A DNA stretch of 64,000 nucleotides. Source: Kandleria vitulina DSM 20405 (lineage in GTDB: Bacteria; Bacillota_I; Bacilli_A; Erysipelotrichales; Coprobacillaceae). Each line of letters begins with the position of its first letter. The stretch's first letter is position 1. Shown one piece after another: positions 18,033 through 26,639 of this stretch. Below the pieces are notes generated by a model that saw nothing but the letters and a program-made list of their open reading frames with translations, was not told where the DNA came from and made no database searches. Both the position numbers and the translations under genes were made by a program. Location of the stretch: contig NZ_JNKN01000004.1 of the NCBI RefSeq assembly GCF_000702065.1, positions 104,967 through 168,966 of the forward strand, written 5' to 3'.

Positions 18033-18251
18033 AAAAAAAAACGAGCAATCGTAAAGGACGATTTGCTCGTGGTACCACCTTTTTTTACATAATGTGAATT
18101 ATGCCTCAAGACTTTAACGCAGTCATACGAACTCTACTACTTCATTCATAGAATTGGCTCCAAGGCTACCTTCCACTTTCCTCTTTATTCCTTTACACCA
18201 GCCAGGAACTCTCTTGAAAAGAAAATAAGTGTACTCCTCCTCTTCATTGCG
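18033..18251 (-). ncRNA. T-box riboswitch, valine specific
   Basis: Leader RNA that senses uncharged tRNA-Val. Seen on minus: the stem I apical AGAGAG ... GGCTGGTG element, a specifier GAAG-GTA-GCCTTGGAGC with codon GUA at 18167-18169, the T-box GGTGGTACCACG (18068-18079), and the terminator stem ACGAGCAAATCG / CGAT-TGCTCGT followed by a run of T (18033-18070). It controls the membrane-protein gene and valS; specifier and downstream gene agree. Confidence 0.95.
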
Positions 18252-18257
18252 AATTCA

Positions 18258-18286
18258 ATTTTATCAAAGTGGCACGTAAATGTCAA
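18258..18286 (-). promoter_or_regulatory. Promoter of the T-box/valS operon
   Basis: -35 TTGACA (18281-18286, exact consensus), 17-base spacer, -10 TAAAAT (18258-18263), directly before the T-box leader and just after the stop codon of the PTS IIB gene. Confidence 0.8.
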
Positions 18287-18291
18287 ACGCA

Positions 18292-18591
18292 TTATTGAAT
18301 AAGAGATAGTGCATGCTCAAGCACACTTTCTCCATCCATCATGCCATAATCCCTCATACTGATCAGTTCACAAGGCGTATCCCCAACAAACTTCATAATC
18401 TGATCCCTAGCGTAACGCGCCTGAGGACCAAGAAGGACGACATCAGCCTTCTTAACCTGTTCTGAAATTTCATTAGCATTGACAGCCCAGATGTGCACGT
18501 CAATGCCTTTTTCATTTGCTGCTCTTTGCATCTTCTCGACAAGAAGGCTAGTAGACATTCCCGATGCACAGCAAAGTAAAACGTTAACCAT
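18292..18591 (-). CDS. PTS lactose/cellobiose-type EIIB component (orphan)
   Basis: 99 aa phosphocarrier domain of the Lac family (cellobiose/chitobiose type) phosphotransferase system. The phosphorylated cysteine sits in the N-terminal P-loop VLLCCASGMSTS (Cys7 or Cys8), followed by the alternating alpha/beta pattern with ADVVLLGPQARYA. No EIIA or EIIC gene lies nearby, so the sugar and partners are unknown. Ribosome site AGAGGAGAGAG precedes the ATG. Confidence 0.9.
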   Translation of the reverse strand: MVNVLLCCASGMSTSLLVEKMQRAANEKGIDVHIWAVNANEISEQVKKADVVLLGPQARYARDQIMKFVGDTPCELISMRDYGMMDGESVLEHALSLIQ

Positions 18592-18652
18592 ATGCTCTCT
18601 CCTCTTTTGATACCTTTATTATAAAGGAATATATAAGAAAAAGAAAGGTGAC

Positions 18653-19240
18653 TTAGTCACAAAGCTTAAGAATTGTATTCCAAACTTCGTCGACACCTTT
18701 CTTCTTTAAGCTAGAGAATCTAATGAAATAATCATTTTCATCAAAGCCTAAATCTTCCTTGATACGCTTTTCGTTTTTAACAAGATCATTGCGCTTTAGC
18801 TTATCTTCTTTTGTTGCAACAACAATGACGGGAATATGATAATATTTCGCATATTCGTACATTGTAATATCATCATCTTTAGGTGGATGACGATAATCAA
18901 CAAGAAGACACATAGCCTTAAAATTCTTTCTTTCAGTACAATATGTTTCAAACATCTCACCAAACTGCTGCTGAATACGATCAGGCACTTTAGCATAACC
19001 ATATCCAGGTACATCGACAAGACGTAATTCATCATTGACATTAAAGAAATTTAAAGTACGTGTCTTACCAGGTGTCGCAGACACCTTGGCAAGACCGTTA
19101 ACATCAGTAATTGTATTAATAAAGCTTGACTTTCCTACATTGGAACGACCAGCCAATAAAAACTCTGGCAATGATTCATCTGGCCACTGAGATGACCAGG
19201 CAGCACAAAGCATAAATTCTGCTTTCTTAATTGTATACAT
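18653..19240 (-). CDS. engB: Ribosome biogenesis GTP-binding protein EngB/YsxC
   Basis: Essential GTPase for late 50S assembly. 195 aa. Seen: G1 GRSNVGKSSFI, G3 DVPGYGYAK, G4 ATKEDKL, and a Ser-rich G5 (RFSSLKKKG). It lies 11 bases after lon, and the pairing lon-engB is common in Firmicutes. A short palindrome GTGAC/GTCAC at its stop codon may act as a weak terminator. Confidence 0.97.
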   Translation of the reverse strand: MYTIKKAEFMLCAAWSSQWPDESLPEFLLAGRSNVGKSSFINTITDVNGLAKVSATPGKTRTLNFFNVNDELRLVDVPGYGYAKVPDRIQQQFGEMFETYCTERKNFKAMCLLVDYRHPPKDDDITMYEYAKYYHIPVIVVATKEDKLKRNDLVKNEKRIKEDLGFDENDYFIRFSSLKKKGVDEVWNTILKLCD

Positions 19241-19251
19241 AGGCTTATCTC

Positions 19252-21567
19252 CTATACAATCGCATGTTTAAGTACTGTATCAATGTGATCAGCTACAATG
19301 ATAGTAAGTTCTTTCTTCACTGATTCAGGAATATCATCGATATCCTTTTCATTATCCTTAGGAATAATGATAGTAGAAATACCAGAACGATGAGCAGAAA
19401 TAGATTTTTCTTTTAATCCACCGATTGGAAGTACTTCACCAGTTAAAGTGATTTCACCAGTCATTGCTACATCATTTTTAACAGCTTTCTTAGTAAATGA
19501 GCTATAAAGTGCAGTTGTTAAAGTGACACCAGCACTTGGTCCATCTTTCTTGACAGCACCTTCTGGTACATGAATATGAATATCCTGATTTTCGAAATCT
19601 TCTTTAGAAAGACCATATTTAGCAGCATTGGCTTTCATGTAATCCAATGCAATTGAAGCTGATTCTTTCATGACATCACCAAGCTGTCCGGTTACATTGA
19701 ATTTACCTGAACCTGGGAAATGGTTTACTTCAATTGGAAGAATATCTCCACCAAACTGTGTCCATGCTAAACCAGTAACAACACCGATCTGATTATCTTT
19801 AAGTTTTTTAGTATGATCAAATGGTGCTTTTCCTAAATATTCCTGTAAATCTTCAATCTTCACATCAACATTTGCTGCTTTATCCTTTAAAATCTTAAGA
19901 ACAGCCTTACGACATAATGAAGCAATAAGACGTTCAAGCTGACGTACACCAGCTTCTCTTGTATAGTGCTGAATGACATAAAGAACTGTTTCATCAGAAA
20001 TAGTGAACTGTTCTGCAGTCAAGCCGTGGTTCTTAAGCTGTTTTTTGATCAAGTGATTGCGAGCAATCTGTACTTTTTCCTGTTCAGTGTATGAAGACAA
20101 TTCAATAACTTCAAGACGATCTCTAAGTGGACCTGGAATGCTGCCAAGATCATTAGCAGTCGCAATAAAGAGAACTTTAGATAAATCATATGGTTCTTCA
20201 ATGAAGTTATCAGAGAACATACTATTCTGTTCTGGATCTAATACTTCAAGCATTGCACTAGTTGGATCACCTTTATAATCAGATGACATCTTATCAATTT
20301 CATCAAGAAGGAAGACTGGGTTAACTACCCCTGCCTTCTTCATACCCTGAATAATACGACCAGGCATAGATCCAAGATAAGTTCTACGATGACCTCTGAT
20401 TTCTGATTCATCAGTCACACCACCAAGTGAAGCCTTGATGAATTTTCTACCCAATGCATGAGCAATAGACTTAGCTAAAGAAGTCTTCCCTGTACCAGGT
20501 GGCCCAACAAGACAGATAATTGGAGCATTTAATGACTGTGTCATCTGTTTAACCGCAAGATGTTCTACAATTCTTTCTTTTGGTTTTTCTAATCCAAAAT
20601 GATCATCATCAAGAATCTTTTCTACATCTACGATATCTTCATTGTCATCAGTCTGTTCCCACCAAGGGAGTTTTAAGACCCAATCAATGTAATTTCTTAC
20701 TACATTAGCTTCAGGTGAAGATGCTGGCATCATTTCATAACGCTGCAATTCTTCAATTAGTTTATCTTTAATATTCTGAGGATAAGGATTTTCCTTGATC
20801 TTCTTACGAATCTGATCAACTTCATCTTCTCCGTTAGGAGTATCCCCTAATTCTTCCTTGATTGCTCTTAAACGTTCTCTTAGATAGAATTCCTTTTGAT
20901 TTTCATCAATGCTCTTCTTGACCTTATCATTGATAGTAGATTCAATCTCATTGATTGTCTTTTCTTTTTGCATGCATGCAAGAACAAGAAGAAGACGTTT
21001 ATTGACATCAGCTTCATCTAGAATCTTCTGTCTTTCATTAAGATCAATATTCATATAATGGCCAATTGCATCAGCCAATTCAGATGCGGATAATCCTTGT
21101 GAAATATTCGCAAATAATTCTCTTGGGAATAATCCAGCAGTACGGTTGATAAACTGCATCTGTTCAGTAATCTTACGAACTAATGCGGTTTCTTCATTTT
21201 CATCACCAAATACATCTTCAAGGTATTCTACCTTAGCATAATAACATCCATCTTTTTCATAAAAAGAATGAATCTTAGCACGTTTTTCTCCGGCTACTGT
21301 CAATTTGATTGTTCCATGATTATCCTTCTTGACTTTTCTAACAACGCTACAAGCTGTCCCCACCTTATAGATTGTATCAATAGAAATTTCTTCTTCTAAG
21401 GGATGAATCTGTGAAACAAACAGGATATGAGAATCGTACATATCGACAGCATCATCGATAGCTTTAAGACTAAAACTACGTCCTACATCGATGGCCGTAT
21501 CATGACCTGGGAATACAAGCATACCTCTTGTACAGATCACAGGAAGCTCTATGATATTTGTATCCAT
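19252..21567 (-). CDS. lon: ATP-dependent protease Lon (LonA)
   Basis: Cytosolic AAA+ protease that degrades misfolded and regulatory proteins. 771 aa. Seen: N-terminal substrate domain (LPVICTRGMLVFPGHD), coiled coil, Walker A GPPGTGKTSLAK (about residue 350), Walker B FLLDEIDKM, and the Ser-Lys protease domain with KDGPSAGVTLTTAL (catalytic Ser near residue 675) and the Lys in GLKEKSISAHR. It lies between tig and engB. No HAIR or CtsR-like site is visible upstream; transcription probably reads through from tig past the hairpin at 21588-21621. Confidence 0.97.
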   Translation of the reverse strand: MDTNIIELPVICTRGMLVFPGHDTAIDVGRSFSLKAIDDAVDMYDSHILFVSQIHPLEEEISIDTIYKVGTACSVVRKVKKDNHGTIKLTVAGEKRAKIHSFYEKDGCYYAKVEYLEDVFGDENEETALVRKITEQMQFINRTAGLFPRELFANISQGLSASELADAIGHYMNIDLNERQKILDEADVNKRLLLVLACMQKEKTINEIESTINDKVKKSIDENQKEFYLRERLRAIKEELGDTPNGEDEVDQIRKKIKENPYPQNIKDKLIEELQRYEMMPASSPEANVVRNYIDWVLKLPWWEQTDDNEDIVDVEKILDDDHFGLEKPKERIVEHLAVKQMTQSLNAPIICLVGPPGTGKTSLAKSIAHALGRKFIKASLGGVTDESEIRGHRRTYLGSMPGRIIQGMKKAGVVNPVFLLDEIDKMSSDYKGDPTSAMLEVLDPEQNSMFSDNFIEEPYDLSKVLFIATANDLGSIPGPLRDRLEVIELSSYTEQEKVQIARNHLIKKQLKNHGLTAEQFTISDETVLYVIQHYTREAGVRQLERLIASLCRKAVLKILKDKAANVDVKIEDLQEYLGKAPFDHTKKLKDNQIGVVTGLAWTQFGGDILPIEVNHFPGSGKFNVTGQLGDVMKESASIALDYMKANAAKYGLSKEDFENQDIHIHVPEGAVKKDGPSAGVTLTTALYSSFTKKAVKNDVAMTGEITLTGEVLPIGGLKEKSISAHRSGISTIIIPKDNEKDIDDIPESVKKELTIIVADHIDTVLKHAIV

Positions 21568-21587
21568 GTTATTACCTCCTTTAATTA

Positions 21588-21621
21588 GTGAAAATAAGAC
21601 GCTTGACGTAAGCGCCTTATT
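21588..21621 (-). terminator. Terminator or attenuator between tig and lon
   Basis: 12-base stem AATAAGGCGCTT / AAGCGTCTTATT (one G-U) with loop ACGTC and a short T-run. Only about 20 bases then remain before the lon ATG, with no room for a promoter, so partial read-through is expected. Confidence 0.7.
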
Positions 21622-21643
21622 CTCTCTTATTTGTAATTATTTA

Positions 21644-22927
21644 TTATTTAGAAACATTTTCTTTGATGAAGTCAACAGCCTTCTTGTTAGCAACATCAGC
21701 TTTTACTCTATATTCCTGACCAGCGAAGATCTTCTTGATTTCTTCAACATCTCTGCTGTAGTAAGCAGCGATTTCTTTATACTGTTCATCTAATTCTTCA
21801 TCAGTTACTTCGATGTTTTCAGCTTTAACAACTGCATCAATGATTAACTGGAACTTAACACGTTTTTCAGCCTGATCAGCCATCTGAGCTTTCATATCAT
21901 CTAAAGACTGACCTGTTAACTGAGTGTAAAGATCCATGTTTAATCCCTGTCTAGAAAGGTTTTCAGTCATTTCTGAAACCATAGTCTGTACTTCAGTATC
22001 TACCATAGCCTGAGGTACTTCAACTGGGTTAGCTTCAACGACTGCTTCAAATACATCTTCGTCGAATTTTCTTTCAGCTTCAGCTTTCTTCTGAGCTCTG
22101 ATATCTTCTTTGATATGATCTTTTAACTGATCTAAAGTTTCAATACCTTCGATGTTAACATCTTTAGCTAATTCATCATCTAATGCAGGTAAGATCTTAG
22201 TCTTGATTTCATGAACTTTAACTTTGAAAGTTGCATCAGCGCCAGCTAATTCAGGAGCCTGATATTCTTCTGGGAATTTAACATTGATTTCTTTTTCTTC
22301 CCCAACTTTCATACCGATTAACTGTTCTTCAAAACCAGGAATGAATGAACCTGAACCGATTTCTAATGGATAGTTTTCACCTTTTCCACCTTCGAAAGCA
22401 ACTCCATCTTTGAAACCTTCGAAATCGATATTAGCTGTATCACCATCTTCTACTTCACCGTCTTCTTTTAATTCTAATTCAGCGAATTCATTCTGGTATG
22501 ATGCTAATCTTTCATCTACTTCTTTAGAAGTAACTCTTACAGCTTTTTTCTTAGCTTCTAAACCTTTGTACTGTTTTAATTCAACTTCAGGAGCTACTGG
22601 AGCTGTGAAAGTGATCTTTAATTCATCTTCAGTCATAACTTCCACGTTTGCTTCTGGCTGAGCTACTGGTGTGATATTATTTTCAACAAAGATTTTAGCA
22701 TAGCTTGTAGATAAAATTTCATCTACTGCTTCAGCTAATAAAGCTTTAGTTCCAACTTTAGCTTTGATAAGTCCCTTAGGAGCTTTACCTTTTCTAAAAC
22801 CATCAAGGTTAGCATTCGCAGCTACTTTATTTAACGCACGATCCTGAGCAGCTTTCCATTCTTCTTTTGAGAATGTAGCTTTTACTTCTACCATGCTTTT
22901 TTCTAACTTATTTACAACTGTTTCCAT
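21644..22927 (-). CDS. tig: Trigger factor
   Basis: Ribosome-bound chaperone and peptidyl-prolyl isomerase. 427 aa. Seen: N-terminal ribosome-binding domain with the GFRKGKAPKGLI signature (residues 43-54), the FKBP-type PPIase domain (about 155-245; GDTANIDFEGFKDGVAFEGG, IPGFEEQLIGMKVGEE), and the helical C-terminal chaperone domain. Its promoter is at 22964-22992. Confidence 0.97.
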   Translation of the reverse strand: METVVNKLEKSMVEVKATFSKEEWKAAQDRALNKVAANANLDGFRKGKAPKGLIKAKVGTKALLAEAVDEILSTSYAKIFVENNITPVAQPEANVEVMTEDELKITFTAPVAPEVELKQYKGLEAKKKAVRVTSKEVDERLASYQNEFAELELKEDGEVEDGDTANIDFEGFKDGVAFEGGKGENYPLEIGSGSFIPGFEEQLIGMKVGEEKEINVKFPEEYQAPELAGADATFKVKVHEIKTKILPALDDELAKDVNIEGIETLDQLKDHIKEDIRAQKKAEAERKFDEDVFEAVVEANPVEVPQAMVDTEVQTMVSEMTENLSRQGLNMDLYTQLTGQSLDDMKAQMADQAEKRVKFQLIIDAVVKAENIEVTDEELDEQYKEIAAYYSRDVEEIKKIFAGQEYRVKADVANKKAVDFIKENVSK

Positions 22928-22963
22928 ATTTGTTTACTTATCTCCTTTTTATATTCCGCTAGT

Positions 22964-22992
22964 ATTATACATGAATGTGTATCCATTTGCAA
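22964..22992 (-). promoter_or_regulatory. tig promoter
   Basis: -35 TTGCAA (22987-22992), 17-base spacer, -10 TATAAT (22964-22969) on minus, about 40 bases before the tig ATG. Confidence 0.7.
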
Positions 22993-22999
22993 CAATTTA

Positions 23000-23920
23000 T
23001 CACTCTATTTCTCTGAGTGCTAATATTTGTCTTTCTACATCCTTGAAATCTACATAATAATCAATTTCAATATCGTCTTTATCTACCTCAATATTTTGTA
23101 ATGTCGCAACATAGTAATGCAAAGCTGCGGCAATTACACTGAAGTCTTCTTCATAGATTTCTTTTGGGTAAATGTGATATAGATAATATTCAAGATAATC
23201 TACACACTGATTAAGCAAAGTTGGATTTTCATCTTCCAATGCACTCTGAAGCTTCTTACCAATTCCCATATAAGCAGTCTGTGCCAAGACAAGTGGCATA
23301 TAGCTTGGATTAAAGTCATAGTAAGTATTGTTTTTAGCAACTTCAAATTCTTCATCGATCTGCTGTTCAATCATCAATTCCATCATTAGCGTCTTAGCAA
23401 ATGGTGGCTTGTTTGGATCACGCAGATAATTGCGAATGCTAGGAATAAGCATTCTGATATTTAACTGCTGCATCTGATCCAATGCCATATACAGCAAGTC
23501 TTCATTGACATCATCCCTTTGCAGGATCAATTCAATTTCCTCAGTAGAGAAAATCTGACTCTTGCTTTCTAGATCATAGTTAACTTCCTGCTTAGCAAGA
23601 AGGATTTCATCATATGCAGCATTGAATGTACTTTCATACTCATAAGGAATATATGGCATCGAAAGCTCTTCAACTAAAATATTGATAGCTTCTTCAAAAT
23701 CACCAGTTTCCTTCAATGTCATGACATACTGAGCAACGACATCATAGTATGTATCCCCTGCCTTTGCTTTTGCGAGCATACCTTCAGTCTTAGCCTGCTG
23801 ATATTCACCTAAGGCATTAAGGCAAACCAATCTTAAAAGTCTTGTCTTCTCATCACTGAGATCATTCAGTTCTCTTAAAGCGGCACTATATTGGCCTTCA
23901 TTGATTAATTCTTCTATCAT
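23000..23920 (-). CDS. TPR-like helical repeat protein, unknown function
   Basis: 306 aa soluble, acidic, all-helical protein. The N-terminal part looks like tetratricopeptide repeats (MIEELINEGQYSAALRELND, then GDFEEAINILVEEL), with YDVVAQYVMTLKETG in between. No enzymatic motif seen. Related conserved Firmicutes proteins with DUF names sit beside tig/lon, but I cannot assign a function. Ribosome site AAAGGAG lies 6-7 bases before the ATG, and a promoter precedes it at 23940-23968. Confidence 0.8.
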   Translation of the reverse strand: MIEELINEGQYSAALRELNDLSDEKTRLLRLVCLNALGEYQQAKTEGMLAKAKAGDTYYDVVAQYVMTLKETGDFEEAINILVEELSMPYIPYEYESTFNAAYDEILLAKQEVNYDLESKSQIFSTEEIELILQRDDVNEDLLYMALDQMQQLNIRMLIPSIRNYLRDPNKPPFAKTLMMELMIEQQIDEEFEVAKNNTYYDFNPSYMPLVLAQTAYMGIGKKLQSALEDENPTLLNQCVDYLEYYLYHIYPKEIYEEDFSVIAAALHYYVATLQNIEVDKDDIEIDYYVDFKDVERQILALREIE

Positions 23921-23939
23921 ATGTACTCCTTTGTCGTAT

Positions 23940-23968
23940 ATCTTATCAAAGTTCTATTATATACGCAA
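23940..23968 (-). promoter_or_regulatory. Promoter of the TPR-like gene
   Basis: -35 TTGCGT (23963-23968), 17-base spacer, -10 TAAGAT (23940-23945), between the pfkA terminator and the ATG at 23920. Confidence 0.55.
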
Positions 23969-23975
23969 ATAAAAC

Positions 23976-24007
23976 GAAAACAAACCCCATTTATTTATGG
24001 GGTTTGT
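23976..24007 (-). terminator. Intrinsic terminator of pfkA
   Basis: 11-base stem ACAAACCCCAT / ATGGGGTTTGT with an AT loop, followed by TTTTCGTTTT on minus; starts 3 bases after the pfkA stop. Confidence 0.92.
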
Positions 24008-24009
24008 CA

Positions 24010-25128
24010 TTATTCATCACCAAATGAAATTCCAATAGCCTTAGCCGCCTTAACAAGTTCACCATTAGGATCTACATGTTTTTGCTGGCCGATTTTCGCT
24101 GCACCAATTACTTCTTCTAATGATGTATAACCCATTTTATCACCATTGATTGTAACAACATTGCCAAAATGACCTTCATTGATAAGTTCACAAGCTGCAA
24201 CACCATAACGTACTGATAAAATACGATCATACGCTGAAATGTCTCCACCACGAATAATATGACCAGGATTAACAGAACGCACTTCATGATTTGGAATCAT
24301 TTTTTCTAAATCATTTTCAAGCTGCTTAGCAATACCACCTAAACGAACTGGATCAGGTGAATCCTCTACAATCTTACCGATGACCTTAGTACCATCTGCA
24401 TATTTTGCACCTTCAGCTACCGCAATGACAGTATAAGGAAGCCCCTGTTCATCACGACGCTTTACAGCCTTAACAATATTTTCAACCTTGAATGGAATTT
24501 CTGGAATCAGACAGATTCCAGCATTACCTGCAAGACCTGCATATAAAGTAATCCATCCAGCATCTCTACCCATCAATTCACATAAGATAACACGATGATG
24601 AGATTTCGCAGTTGTCTGTAAACGATCAATAAACTCAGTACCAACACTCATGGCACTCATAAAGCCATAAGTCACGTCAGTTGAAGCTAAGTCATTATCC
24701 ATTGTTTTAGGCACACCGATAACATTAACACCCTTACGAGAAAAATCTCTCGCACTTGTCAATGTACCATCTCCTCCTAATACAACAAGAACATCAACCC
24801 CAGCTTTCTTTAAGTTTTCTACACCAACATCAGAGACATCTTTTTTCACTTTGCCCCCTTTGCCGTCATCTACAAGATAATCAAATAAGTTATCCTTGTT
24901 AGAACTATAAAGAATAGTTCCACCTTCTTTATAGATATTTTCTACTTTTTCTACAGTCAAATCTACATAATTATTATTATAAAGACCACGATAGCCATAG
25001 ACATAACCAATGACTTCCCAGCCGTATTTTTCAATTGCTGTCTTAGTAATAGTTCGAATTACAGCATTTAAGCCTGGACAATCTCCTCCGCCAGATAATA
25101 AAGCAATTTTTTTAATATTCTGTTCCAT
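24010..25128 (-). CDS. pfkA: 6-phosphofructokinase (mixed-substrate clade features)
   Basis: Commits fructose 6-phosphate to glycolysis. 372 aa, longer than the about 320 aa of classical PfkA. Seen: ALLSGGGDCPGLNAVIR, phosphate-donor loop VVLGGDGTLTSA, catalytic PKTMDNDL, and ELMGRDAGWITL. At the two positions that correlate with donor choice, it has Gly in GGDG (ATP-like) but Lys in PKTMDND (typical of PPi-dependent or group III enzymes). ATP use is therefore likely but not certain. Single-gene unit with promoter at 25185-25213 and a cre-like inverted repeat at 25212-25253. Confidence 0.92.
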   Translation of the reverse strand: MEQNIKKIALLSGGGDCPGLNAVIRTITKTAIEKYGWEVIGYVYGYRGLYNNNYVDLTVEKVENIYKEGGTILYSSNKDNLFDYLVDDGKGGKVKKDVSDVGVENLKKAGVDVLVVLGGDGTLTSARDFSRKGVNVIGVPKTMDNDLASTDVTYGFMSAMSVGTEFIDRLQTTAKSHHRVILCELMGRDAGWITLYAGLAGNAGICLIPEIPFKVENIVKAVKRRDEQGLPYTVIAVAEGAKYADGTKVIGKIVEDSPDPVRLGGIAKQLENDLEKMIPNHEVRSVNPGHIIRGGDISAYDRILSVRYGVAACELINEGHFGNVVTINGDKMGYTSLEEVIGAAKIGQQKHVDPNGELVKAAKAIGISFGDE

Positions 25129-25184
25129 AATGAACCCCCTAAAATAATAGCTAAAATTGTGTGTAAATGTACTCCACTTTTTTT

Positions 25185-25213
25185 ATTCTATCAACTAACT
25201 TTAAAAAATACAA
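25185..25213 (-). promoter_or_regulatory. pfkA promoter
   Basis: -35 TTGTAT (25208-25213), 17-base spacer, -10 TAGAAT (25185-25190). The first two bases of the -35 overlap the inverted repeat at 25212-25253. Confidence 0.65.
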
Positions 25214-25253
25214 GCGCTTACTTTAAATTCATACCATAAAAAAGTAAGCGCTT
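25212..25253. promoter_or_regulatory. Large inverted repeat with cre-like cores upstream of pfkA
   Basis: 13-base perfect arms AAGCGCTTACTTT and AAAGTAAGCGCTT, 16 bases apart. Each arm contains the GTAAGCGCTT core that resembles the CcpA catabolite-response element (two to three mismatches to the consensus). It abuts the pfkA -35 box. Carbon-catabolite control is an inference; a foldback of the DNA or a different dimeric regulator is also possible. Confidence 0.55.
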
Positions 25254-25287
25254 TTCCCATCATCAATAGAGGAATTATTAAAATCAG

Positions 25288-25320
25288 AAAAAAAGATCTT
25301 ACAGAAGCCCTGTAAGATCT
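25288..25320 (-). terminator. Intrinsic terminator overlapping the tcdA stop
   Basis: 11-base perfect stem AGATCTTACAG / CTGTAAGATCT with a 5-base loop and T-run on minus. It includes the last codons and stop of tcdA and ends the long priA...tcdA operon. Confidence 0.93.
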
Positions 25321-26042
25321 CTAATAACATAACCACCAATCATTAATCCAGCTACCGAAGGCACAAAAGAAACACTGCCGGGAAGAGCACGTCTAGACCC
25401 GCCACTGGCCTTCATTTCTGCCATTTCCCTATTTACAAGAGCACTTTCTTTTGGCTTAAGAGGATATTCAGTAGAAAAGAGCACCTTGCATTTTTTAATG
25501 CGTCTTTTCTTCAGTTCCGTTCTCATAACTCTTGCAAGAGGATCAACGGATGTCTTATAAATATCAGTAATTTGAAGCTTTGATGGATCAAGCTTATTGC
25601 CAACACCCATACAGCTGATGATTTTCGTCTTTGTCTTTGTACATTCTTCAATGATATCAATCTTCGCCTTGATTGTATCAATAGCATCAATAACATAATC
25701 ATATGAAGAAAAATCAAATTCATCTTTCACTTCAGGAAGATAAAACATCTGTTTCTTCTCAATGATCGCATCTTCATTGATAGAAAGAATACGCTTTGCA
25801 ACTAAATCAACCTTGTTCATTCCTATTGTATCCAAGGTTGCAATAATCTGACGATTGATATTCGTCTTAGAGACAGTATCATTATCCACAAGGACAAAGT
25901 GTCCAACACCAGCTCTTGCCAAGGCTTCAGCCACAAATCCGCCTACACCGCCTAATCCAAATAGACAGACTTTCTTGTTCATCAATGAATCAACAGCGTC
26001 TTCTCCTAAAAGAATAGCTGTTCTAGAAAATTGTTCTTTCAT
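25299..26042 (-). CDS. tcdA: tRNA threonylcarbamoyladenosine dehydratase
   Basis: E1-like ATP-dependent enzyme that cyclises t6A37 in tRNAs to ct6A. 247 aa. Seen: FGLGGVGGFVAEALARAGVG (nucleotide-binding), VDNDTVSKTNINRQ, DAIDTIKAKIDII, and the late Pro/Ala-rich GSVSFVPSVAGLMIGGYVI. Last gene of the operon beginning at priA; it follows thiN by 3 bases. Confidence 0.93.
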   Translation of the reverse strand: MKEQFSRTAILLGEDAVDSLMNKKVCLFGLGGVGGFVAEALARAGVGHFVLVDNDTVSKTNINRQIIATLDTIGMNKVDLVAKRILSINEDAIIEKKQMFYLPEVKDEFDFSSYDYVIDAIDTIKAKIDIIEECTKTKTKIISCMGVGNKLDPSKLQITDIYKTSVDPLARVMRTELKKRRIKKCKVLFSTEYPLKPKESALVNREMAEMKASGGSRRALPGSVSFVPSVAGLMIGGYVIRDLTGLL

Positions 26043-26045
26043 ATA

Positions 26046-26639
26046 CTAATTTCTTCTTTCTGATTGAATAAAATAAAGATAGGCATCATTGTCAATATGT
26101 ACCTTCTCATCACTTTCATTAGATACACATAAAGGATCATCTCTTCTTAACTGATAAGAAGATAATGGATACTCACAATGAGACAGACTCACTTTGCATT
26201 CATCAAGTGCAAACAATGAAAAATACTTAGAGTGAACCATCAATTCATGATGTCCTGGCTTTAATATTGAAATAATATTAGTCGCATCAATAACCCTTAT
26301 ATCAAGATCTTTATACTGCTCAAGAAGACACATGATGGAGAAGAAATGATCAATTCTTCCTCCAGTTACACCGTAAATATCAATTTCATCATAGCCCTTG
26401 TTAATCGCATATTCTAAAGCCAGCTGTGTATCTGTCTGATCTTTTCTTGAAGGATACTTCTTAATCTTAAGATCATCTAAAATCTCTAGATCACAAAGCG
26501 AATCAAAATCCCCAATAGCCAAAGTAGGATGAAGCTTATACTTCAATAAATGAGAAACACCTGCATCAGCACCAATGTAAGGGATTGTGCGGTCCAATAC
26601 ATCCCCTACATCCATACCCGCATAGATGCCTATTCGCAT
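26046..26639 (-). CDS. thiN: Thiamine diphosphokinase
   Basis: Converts thiamine to thiamine diphosphate with ATP. 197 aa. Seen: GADAGVSHLLKYKLHPTLAIGDFDSL (the conserved G.D.G and GDFDS region), YPSRKDQTDTQLALEYA, GVTGGRIDHFFS. It overlaps the end of rpe by 10 bases. Its position rsgA-rpe-thiN is the usual Firmicutes order. Confidence 0.93.
   Translation of the reverse strand: MRIGIYAGMDVGDVLDRTIPYIGADAGVSHLLKYKLHPTLAIGDFDSLCDLEILDDLKIKKYPSRKDQTDTQLALEYAINKGYDEIDIYGVTGGRIDHFFSIMCLLEQYKDLDIRVIDATNIISILKPGHHELMVHSKYFSLFALDECKVSLSHCEYPLSSYQLRRDDPLCVSNESDEKVHIDNDAYLYFIQSERRN

Noticed and set aside
18669..18720. Terminator after engB
   Set aside because: Only a 5-base palindrome at the stop codon with a mixed CTTTCTTTTTC tail; too weak to list as a feature.
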